The notes under the pieces were generated by a model. That model had not been told where the DNA came from. It did no database searches and saw only the letters and a program-made list of their open reading frames with translations. Of a DNA stretch of 64,000 nt, positions 55,295-64,000 are shown one piece after another. The translations under genes were made by a program, and so were the position numbers. Source of the DNA: Fasciola hepatica. Taxonomy: Eukaryota; Platyhelminthes; Trematoda; Plagiorchiida; Fasciolidae. The number at the start of each line of letters is the position of its first letter. Position 1 is the stretch's first letter. Location: the NCBI GenBank assembly GCA_948099385.1, contig CANUEZ040000191.1, forward strand, positions 6,138,001 to 6,202,000. Direction: 5' to 3'.

Positions 55295-57843
55295 CTAAGT
55301 AAAACCAAGGCATTCCCTTATGAACAATCCCCACACAGATTGCTCATACAATGCAATAGAGCAGTAGCAGAGTAGATTTGTATAATATGATTCTCCATGC
55401 AGCTTGAACACTGAACTGACCATTGAAAATTATGGAAGCACTGTACAGCTGTTTGATCCGCTAAGGGAATCATGAGCATTGCACATGGACAGAGCCCACA
55501 CGGGGACACGAACAAGGGTTGGGGTGAACGAATGTCAGTCGAACACCCAAACCACAAGGCTATCCGATATGGGTCTCAACGCTTTGTTCATCATATACAA
55601 TACATGATATAGCACAATCCTCAAATTGGCGTCGGCTTTCGCTTTCGCTTTAAACAGTATCAAACTATTTCTCGCACACATGTCCAATGCTATGTACCAT
55701 CACTTCTCTATTTATGGGCCTAAGTAAAACCATGGCATTCTCTTATGCACAATCCCCACACAAATTGCTCTTACAACTCAATAGAGCAGTAGCAGAGTAG
55801 ATTTGTATAATATGATTCTCCATGCAGCTTGAACACTGAACTGACCATTGAAAATGATGGAAGCACTGTACAGCTGTTTGATCCGCTAAGGGAATCATGA
55901 GCATTGCACATGGACAGAGCCCACACGGGGACACGAACAAGGGTTGGGGTGAACGATTGTCATTCGAAAACCCAAACCACAAGGCTATCCGATATGGGTC
56001 TCAACGCTTTGTTCAGCATATACATTATATGATATAGCACAATCCCCAAATTGGATTCGGCTCTCGCTTTCGCTTTGAACGGTAACAACCAAATTCTCGC
56101 ACACCGATCCAATCCTATGTTCCATCACTTCTCTATTTATGGGCCTAAGTAAAACCAAGGCATTCCCTTATGAACAATCCCCACACAGATTGCTCGTACA
56201 ATGCAATAGAGCAGTAGCAGAGTAGATTTGTATAATATGATTCTCCATGCAGCTTGAACACTGAACTGACCATTGAAAATGATGGAAGCACTGTACAGCT
56301 GTTTGATCCGCTAAGGGAATCATGAGCATTGCACATGGACAGAGCCCACACGGAGACACGAACAAGGGTTGGGGTGAACGAATGTCAGTCGAACACCCAA
56401 ACCACAAGGCTATCCGATATGGGTCTCAACGCTTTGTTCAACATATACAATACATGATACAGCAAAATCCCCAAATTGGATTCGGCTTGCGCTTTCGCTT
56501 TGAACGGTAACAACCAAATTCTCGCACACCGATCCAATCCTATGTTCCATCACTTCTCTATTTATGGGCCTAAGTAAAACCAAGGCATTCCCTTATGAAC
56601 AATCCCCACACAGATTGCTCATACAATGCAATAGAGCAGAAGCAGTGTAGATTTGTATAATTTGATTCTCCATGCAGCTTGAACACTGAACTGACCATTG
56701 AAAATGATGGAAGCACTGTACAGCTGTTTGATCCGCTAAGGGAATCATGAGCATTGCACATGGACAGAGCCCACACGGGGACACGAACAAGGGTTGGGGT
56801 GAACGAATGTCAGTCGAACACCCAAACCACAAGGCTATCCCATATGGGTCTCAACGCTTTGTTCAACATATACAATACATGATATAGCACAATCCCCAAT
56901 TTGGCTTCGGCTTTCGCTTTCGCTTTGAACGGTAACAACCAAATTCTCGCACACCGATCCAATCCTATGTTCCATCACTTCTCTATTTATGGGCCTAAGT
57001 AAAACCAAGGCATTCCCTTATGAACAATCCCCACACAGATTGCTCGTACAATGCAATAGAGCAGTAGCAGAGTAGATTTGTATAATATGATTCTCCATGC
57101 AGCTTGAACACTGAACTGACCATTGAAAATGATGGAAGCACTGTACAGCTGTTTGATCCGCTAAGGGAATCATGAGCATTGCACATGGACAGAGCCCACT
57201 CGGAGACACGAACAAGGGTTGGGGTGAACGAATGTCAGTCGAACACCCAAACCACAAGGCTATCCGATGTGGGTCTCAACGCTTTGTTCAACATATACAA
57301 TACATGATACAGCACAATCCCCAAATTGGATTCGGCATCGCTTTCGCTTTGAACGGTAACAACCAAATTCTCGCACACCGATCCAATCCTATGTTCCATC
57401 ACTTCTCTATTTATGGGCCTAAGTAAGACCAAGGCATTCCCTTATGAACAATCCCCACACAGATTGCTCATACAATGCAATAGAGCAGTAGCAGAGTAGA
57501 TTTGTATAATATGATTCTCCATGCAGCTTGAACACTGAACTGACCATTGAAAATGATGGAAGCACTGTACAGCTGTTTGATCCGCTAAGGGAATCATGAG
57601 CATTGAACATGGACAGAGCCCACACGGGGACACGAACAAGGGTTGGGGTGAACGAATGTCAGTCGAACACCCAAACCACAAGGCTATCCGATATGGGTCT
57701 GAAAGCTTTGTTCAACAGGTACACTACATGATATAGCACAATCCCCAAATTGGCTTCGGCTTTCGCTTTCGCTTTAAATAGTATCAAACAAATTCACGCA
57801 AACCTGTCCAATGCTATGTTCAATCACTTCTCTATTTATGGGC

Positions 57844-58262
57844 CTAAGTAAAACCATGGCATTCTCTTATGCACAATCCCCACACAGATTGCTCATACAA
57901 TTCAATAGAGCAGTAGCAGAGTAGATTTGTATAATATGATTCTCCATGCAGCTTGAACACTGAACTGACCATTGAAAATGATGGAAGCACTGTACAGCTG
58001 TTTGATCCGCTAAGGGAATCATGAGCATGGCACATGGACAGAGCCCACACGGGGACACGAACAAGGGTTGGGGTGAACGAATGTCAGTCGAACACCCAAA
58101 CCACAAGGCTATCCGATATGGGTCTCAACGCTTTGTTCAACATATACAATACATGATATAGCACAATCCCCAAATTGGATTCGGCTTTCGCTTTGAACGG
58201 TAACAATCAAATTCTCGCACACCGATCCAATCCTATGTTCCATCACTTCTCTATTTATGGGC
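57844..58262 (+). repeat. 419-bp monomer lacking one TTTCGC hexamer
   Basis: The tail at 58181-58200 reads TCGGCTTTCGCTTTGAACGG, one CTTTCG unit shorter than the consensus, which accounts exactly for the 6-bp loss. The copy also has CCATGGCATTC, CAATTCAATAG and GAGCATGGCAC. Confidence 0.85.
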
Positions 58263-58685
58263 CTAAGTAAAACCAAGGCATTCCCTTATGAACAATCAAC
58301 AAGGATTGCTCATACAATGCAATAGAGCAGTAGCAGAGTAGATTTGTATAATATGATTCTCCATGCAGCTTGAACACTGAACTGACCATTGAAAATGATG
58401 GAAGCACTGTACAGCTGTTTGATCCGCTAAGGGAATCATGAGCATTGCACATGGACAGAGCACACACGGGGACACGAACAAGGGTTGGGGTGAACGAATG
58501 TCAGTCGAACACCCAAACCACAAGGCTATCCGATATGGGTCTCAACGCTTTGTTCTGCATATACATCATATGATATAGCACAATCCTCAAATTGGCTTCG
58601 GCTTTCGCTTTCGCTTTGAACGGTAACAACCAAATTCTCGCACACCGATCCAATCCTATATTCCATCACTTCTCTATTTATGGGC
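58263..58685 (+). repeat. 423-bp monomer with altered 58296-58307 block
   Basis: It reads AACAATCAACAAGGATTGC where the consensus has AACAATCCCCACACAGATTGC, a net 2-bp loss. GAGCACACACGG and CTGCATATACATCATATG are also unusual. Confidence 0.85.
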
Positions 58686-60267
58686 CTAAGTAAAACCAAG
58701 GCATTCCCTTATGAACAATCCCCACACAGATTGCTCATACAATGCAATAGAGCAGTAGGAGAGTAGATTTGTATAATATGATTCTCCATGCAGCTTGAAC
58801 ACTGAACTGACCATTGAAAATGATGGAAGCACTGTACAGCTGTTTGATCCGCTAAGGGAATCATGAGCATTGGACATGGACAGAGCCCACACGGGGACAC
58901 GAACAAGGGTTGGGGTGAACGAATGTCAGTCGAACACCCAAACCACAAGGCTATCCGATATGGGTCTCAACGCTTTCTTCAACATATACACTACATGATA
59001 TAGCACAATCCCCAAATTGGCTTCGGCTTTCGCTTTCGCTTTGAACGGTAACAATCAAATTCTCGCACACCGATCCAATCCTATGTTGCATCACTTCTCT
59101 ATTTATGGGCCTAAGTAAAACCAAGGCATTCCCTTATGAACAATCCCCACACAGATTGCTCATACAATGCAATAGAGCAGTAGCAGAGTAGATTTGTATA
59201 ATATGATTCTCCATGCAGCTTGAACACTGAACTGACCATTGAAAATGATGGAAGCACTGTACAGCTGTTTGATCCGCTAAGGGAATCATGAGCATTGCAC
59301 ATGGACAGAGCCCACACGGGGACACGAACAAGGGTTGGGGTGAACGAATTTCAGTCGAACACCCAAACCACAAGGCTATCCGATATGGGTCTCAACGCTT
59401 TGTTCAACATATACAATACATGATATAGCACAATCCCCAAATTGGCTTCGGCTTTCGCTTTCGCTTTGAACGGTAACAACCAAATTCTCGCACACCGATC
59501 CAATCCTATGTTCCATCACTTCTCTATTTATGGGCCTAAGTAAAACCAAGGCATTCCCTTATGAACAATCCCCACACAGATTGCTCATACAATGCAATAG
59601 AGCAGTAGCAGAGTAGATTTGTATTATATGATTCTCCATGCAGCTTGAACACTGAACTGACCATTGAAAATGATGGAAGCACTGTAAAGCTGTTTGATCC
59701 GCTAAGGGAATCATGAGCATTGCACATGGACAGAGCCCACACGGGGACACGAACAAGAGTTGGGGTGAACGCATGTCAGTCGAACACCCAAACCACAAGG
59801 CTATCCGATATGGGTCTCAACGCTTTGTTCAACATATACACTACATGATATAGCACAATCCCCAAATTGTCTTCGAATTCGCTTTCGCTTTGAACGGTAA
59901 CAACCAAATTCTCGCACACCGATCCAATCCTATGTTCCATCACTTCTCTGTTTATGGGCCTAAGTAAAACCAAGGCATTCCCTTATGAACAATCCCCACA
60001 CAGATTGCTCATACAATTCAATAGAGCAGTAGCAGAGTAGATTTGTATAATATGATTCTCCATGCAGCTTGAACACTGAACTGACCATTGAAAATGATGG
60101 AAGCACTGTACAGCTGTTTGATCCGCTAAGGGAATCATGAGCATTGCACATGGACAGAGCCCACACGGGGACACGAACAAGGGTTGGGGTGAACGAATGT
60201 CAGTCGAACACCCAAACCACAAGGCTATCCGATATGGGTCTGAACGCTTTGTTCAACATATACACTA

Positions 60268-60330
60268 AGAGATATAGAACACTCCCGAAATTGGCTTCGG
60301 TTTCAAATCTGATTTTTACGCTGAATACCA
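60268..60330 (+). repeat. Foreign-looking tail segment in monomer 59960
   Basis: From 60268 the text reads AAGAGATATAGAACACTCCC, then a tail of GGTTTCAAATCTGATTTTTA and CGCTGAATACCAAATTC, in place of the TTTCGC-rich tail. Only the next monomer has a related tail. This is the largest substituted tail in the window. Confidence 0.8.
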
Positions 60331-60724
60331 AATTCTCGCACACCGATCCAATCCTATGTTGCATCACTTTTCTATTTATGGGCCTAAGTAAAACCAAGGC
60401 ATTCCCTTATGAACAATCCCCACACAGATTGCTCATACAATGCAATAGAGCAGTAGCAGAGTAGATTTGTATAATATGATTCTCCATGCAGCTTGAACAC
60501 TGAACTGACCATTGAAAATGATGGAAGCACTGTACAGCTGTTTGATCCGCTAAGGGAATCATGAGAATTGCACATGGACAGAGCCCACACGGGGACACGA
60601 ACAAGGGTTGGGGTGAACGATTGTCAGTCGAACACCCAAACCACAAGGCTATCTGATAGGGGTCTGAACGCTTTGTTCAACATATACAATACATGATATA
60701 GCACAATCCCCAAATTGGCTTCGG

Positions 60725-60756
60725 TTTCTAATCTGATTTTTAAGGTGAATACCAAA
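60725..60756 (+). repeat. Related divergent tail in monomer 60384
   Basis: It reads TTTCTAATCTGATTTTTAAG then GTGAATACC, similar to the preceding monomer's tail but not identical. Two adjacent copies with the same rare tail point to local duplication followed by a few mutations. Confidence 0.8.
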
Positions 60757-60807
60757 TTCTCGCACACCGATCTAATCCTATGTTCCATCACTTCTCTATT
60801 TATGGGC

Positions 60808-61238
60808 CTAAGTAAAACCAAGGCATTCCCTTATGAACAATCCCCACACAGATTGCTCATACAATGCAATAGAGCAGTAGCAGAGTAGATTTGTATAATA
60901 TGATTCTCCATGCAGCTTGAACACTGAACTGACCATTGAAAATGATGGAAGCACTGTACAGCTGTTTGATCCGCTAAGGGAATCATGAGCATTGCACATG
61001 GACAGAGCCCACACGGGGACACGAACAAGGGTTGGGGTGAACGAATGTCAGTCGAACATCCAAACCACAACGCTATCCCATATGGGTCTCAACGCTTTGT
61101 TCAACATATACAATACATGATATAGCACAATCCCCAAATTGGATTCGGCTTTCGCTTTCGCATTCGCTTTGAACGGTAACAACCAAATTCTCGCACACCG
61201 ATCCAATCCTATGTTGCATCACTTCTCTATTTATGGGC
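60808..61238 (+). repeat. 431-bp monomer with an extra hexamer
   Basis: The tail at 61144-61172 contains CTTTCGCTTTCGCATTCGC, one extra CATTCG unit relative to the consensus, exactly explaining the 6-bp gain. Together with the 419-bp copy it shows the hexamer tract as the main source of larger length variation. Confidence 0.85.
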
Positions 61239-63788
61239 CTAAGTAAAACCAAGGCATTCCCTTATGAACAATCCCCACACAGATTGCTCATACAATTCAA
61301 TAGAGCAGTAGCAGAGTAGATTTGTATAATATGATTCTCCATGCAGCTTGAACACTGAACTGACCATTGAAAATGATGGAAGCACTGTACAGCTGTTTGA
61401 TCCGCTAAGGGAATCATGAGCATTGCACATGGACAGAGCCCACACGGGGACACGAACAAGGGTTGGGGTGAACGAATGTCAGTCGAACACCCAAATCACA
61501 AGGCTATCCGATATGGGTCTCAACATTTTGTTCAACATATACAATACATGATATAGCACAATCCCCAAATTGGCTTCAGCTTTCGCTTTCGCTTTCAACG
61601 GTGACAACGAAATTCTCGCACACCGATCCAATCCTATGTTCCATCACTTCTCTATTTATGGGCCTAAGTAAAACCAAGGCATTCCCTTATGAACAATCCC
61701 CACACAGATTGCTCATACAATGCAATAGAGCAGAAGCAGAGTAGATTTGTATAATATGATTCTCCATGCAGCTTGAACACTGAACTGACCATTGAAAATG
61801 ATGGAAGCACTGTACAGCTGTTTGATCCGCTAAGGGAATCATGAGCATTGCACATGGACAGAGCCCACACGGGGACACGAACAAGGGTTGGGGTGAACGA
61901 ATGTCAGTCGAACACCCAAACCACAAGGCTATCCGATATGGGTCTCAACGCTTTGCTCAACATATACAATACATGATATAGCACAATCCTCAAATTGGCT
62001 TCGGCTTTCGCTTTCGCTTTGAACGGTAACAACCAAATTCTCGCACACCGATCCAATCCTATGTTCCATCACTTCTCTATTTATGGGCCTAAGTAAAACC
62101 AAGGCATTCCCTTATGAACAATCCCCACACAGATTGGTCATACAATGCAATAGAGCAGTAGCAGAGTAGATTTGTATAATATGATTCTCCATGCAGCTTG
62201 AACACTGAACTGACCATTGAAAATGATGGAAGCACTGTACAGCTGTTTGATCCGCTAAGGGAATCATGAGCATTGCACATGGACAGAGCCCACACGGGGA
62301 CACGAACAAGGGTTGGGGTGAACGATTGTCATTCGAAAACCCAAACCACAAGGTTATCCGATATGGGTCTGAACGCTTTGTTCAACATATACAATACATG
62401 ATATAGCTTAATCCCCAAATTGGATTCGGCTTTCGCTTTCGCTTTGAACGGTAACAACCAAATTCTCGCACACCGATCCAATCCTATGTTCCATCACTTC
62501 TCTATTTATGGGCCTAAGTAAAACCAAGGCATTCCCTTATGAACAATCCCCACACAGATTGCTCATACAATGCAATAGAGCAGTAGCAGAGTAGATTTGT
62601 ATAATATGATTCTCCATGCAGCTTGAACACTGAACTGACCATTGAAAATGATGGAAGCACTGTACAGCTGTTTGATCCGCTAAGGGAATCATGAGCATTG
62701 CACATGGACAGAGCCCACACGGGGATACGAACAAGGGTTGGGGTGAACGAATGTCAGTCGAACACCCAAACCACAAGGCTATCCGATATGGGTCTCAACG
62801 CTTTGTTCAACATATACACTACATGGTATAGCACAATCCCCAAATTGGATTCGGCTTGCGCTTTCGCTTTGAACGGTAACAACCAAATTTTCGCACACCG
62901 ATCCAATCCTATGTTCCATCACTTCTCTATTTATGGGCCTAAGTAAAACCAAGGCATTCTCTTATGAACAATCCCCACACAGATTGCTCATACAATGCAA
63001 TAGAGCAGTAGCAGAGTAGATTTGTATAATATGATTCTCCATGCAGCTTGAACACTGAACTGACCATTGAAAATGATGGAAGCACTGTACAGCTGTTTGA
63101 TCCGCTAAGGGAATCATGAGCATTGCACATGGACAGAGCCCACACGGGGACACGAACAAGGGTTGGGGTGAACGAATGTCAGTCGAACACCCAAACCACA
63201 AGGCTATCCGATATGGGTCTCAACGCGTTGTTCAACATATACACTACATGATATAGCACAATCCTCAAATTGGCTTCAGCTTTCGCTTTCGCTTTGAACG
63301 GTAACAACCAAATTCTCGCACACCGATCCAATCCTATGTTGCATCACTTCTCTATTTATGGGCCTAAGTAAAACCAAGGCATTCCCTTATGAACAATCCC
63401 CACACAGATTGCTCATACAATGCAATAGAGCAGTAGCAGAGTAGATTTGTATAATATGATTCTCCATGCAGCTTGAACACTGAACTGACCATTGAAAATT
63501 ATGGAAGCACTGTACAGCTGTTTGATCCGCTAAGGGAATCATGAGCATTGCACATGGACAGAGCCCACACGGGGACACGAACAAGGGTTGGGGTGAACGA
63601 ATGTCAGTCGAACACCCAAATCACAAGGCTATCCGATATGGGTCTCAACGCTTTGTTCAACATATACAATACATGATATAGCACAATCCCCAAATTGGCT
63701 TCAGCTTTCGCTTTCGCTTTCACCGGTGACAACGAAATTCTCGCACACCGATCCAATCCTATGTTCCATCACTTCTATATTTATGGGC

Positions 63789-64000
63789 CTAAGTAAAACC
63801 AAGGCATTCCCTTATGAACAATCCCCACACAAATTGCTCATACAAAGCAATAGAGCAGTAGCAGAGTAGATTTGTATAATATGATTCTCCATGCAGCTTG
63901 CACACTGAACTGACCATTGAAAATTATGGAAGCACTGTACAGCTGTTTGATCCGCTAAGGGAATCATGAGCATTGCACATGGACAGAGCCCACACGGGGA
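63789..64000 (+). repeat. Partial monomer at right edge
   Basis: The first 212 bases of a monomer, ending just after CACACGGGGA. It carries the AATTATGG variant and a private change (CTTGCACACTG instead of CTTGAACACTG). The array continues to the right. Confidence 0.95.

Larger units (their letters stand above)
1..64000 (+). repeat. Tandem satellite array, 425-bp monomer, about 150 copies
   Basis: The same 425-bp unit recurs head to tail over the full window, always in one orientation. Phasing on CCTAAGTAAAACC gives 150 complete monomers (63-63788) and a partial copy at each end; mean spacing is 424.8 bp. Neighbouring copies differ mostly by single-base substitutions, while a segment at offset about 330-375 differs more. 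The array continues beyond both window edges. Long homogeneous single-orientation arrays with higher-order structure are typical of eukaryotic centromeric or heterochromatic satellites; that location is inferred. I do not recognise the monomer as a named satellite or as derived from 5S rRNA, tRNA, U6 or a transposon. Strand is given for the orientation as written; transcription is unknown. Confidence 0.98.
54871..64000 (+). repeat. Right array domain: near-consensus monomers with renewed length variation
   Basis: Monomers start at 54871, 55295, 55720, 56145, 56570, 56995, 57419, 57844, 58263, 58686, 59111, 59536, 59960, 60384, 60808, 61239, 61664, 62089, 62514, 62939, 63364 and 63789. Eight of the 21 complete copies are not 425 bp (419-431). 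The loop base of the long dyad is mostly A (GAACGAATG), unlike the T that dominates at 19.6-38 kb. I saw no clear higher-order period here. Confidence 0.88.

Noticed and set aside
1..64000. CRISPR array
   Set aside because: The whole 425-bp unit repeats and there are no unique spacers between short repeats.
1..64000. Hammerhead ribozyme, as found in some animal satellites
   Set aside because: I looked for the CTGANGA and GAAA core on both strands of the monomer and did not find it.

Overview
The whole 64 kb window is one uninterrupted tandem satellite array. A 425-bp monomer (about 44% G+C, counted by hand in the near-consensus copy at 34896-35320) repeats head to tail in a single orientation from the first base to the last. 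I phased it on the conserved CCTAAGTAAAACC motif. This gives 150 complete monomers from 63 to 63788, a partial copy at 1-62 and a partial copy at 63789-64000. I saw no unique sequence, no inverted copy, no transposon insertion, no RNA gene and no convincing protein-coding gene.

This points to a eukaryotic chromosome, most likely centromeric, pericentromeric or other constitutive heterochromatin. Nothing in the sequence identifies the taxon.

Layout. (1) 63-19595: 46 older-looking monomers, 15 of which are not exactly 425 bp. A recurrent 1-bp deletion marks many of them, and several tail types and an 850-bp dimer pattern (6430-8979) are present. (2) 19596-54870: 83 consecutive monomers with 425-bp spacing throughout. 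They are organised as overlapping higher-order repeats (HORs): 2550-bp spacing near 21-25.5 kb, two adjacent 2125-bp five-monomer units at 29371-33620, an 850-bp dimer at 45096-47645, and 1275-bp three-monomer units at 49346-54020. (3) 54871-64000: near-consensus monomers in which length variation returns (419 to 431 bp), partly through gain or loss of a TTTCGC-like hexamer.

Inside each monomer about 330 bp is strongly conserved, and a segment of about 45 bp (offset about 330-375) varies in sequence and length. The conserved part carries a dyad with 15-nt arms, a smaller dyad and two overlapping 8-bp palindromes. CpG dinucleotides are absent from the first 164 bp and number 13 in the remaining 261 bp of the consensus copy. 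Short overlapping open frames recur on the minus strand, but recurrent stop-creating variants and the 425-bp period (not divisible by three) argue against coding. There is no gene system to assemble. The biology here is satellite evolution by unequal exchange and conversion, and possibly chromatin or centromere function.
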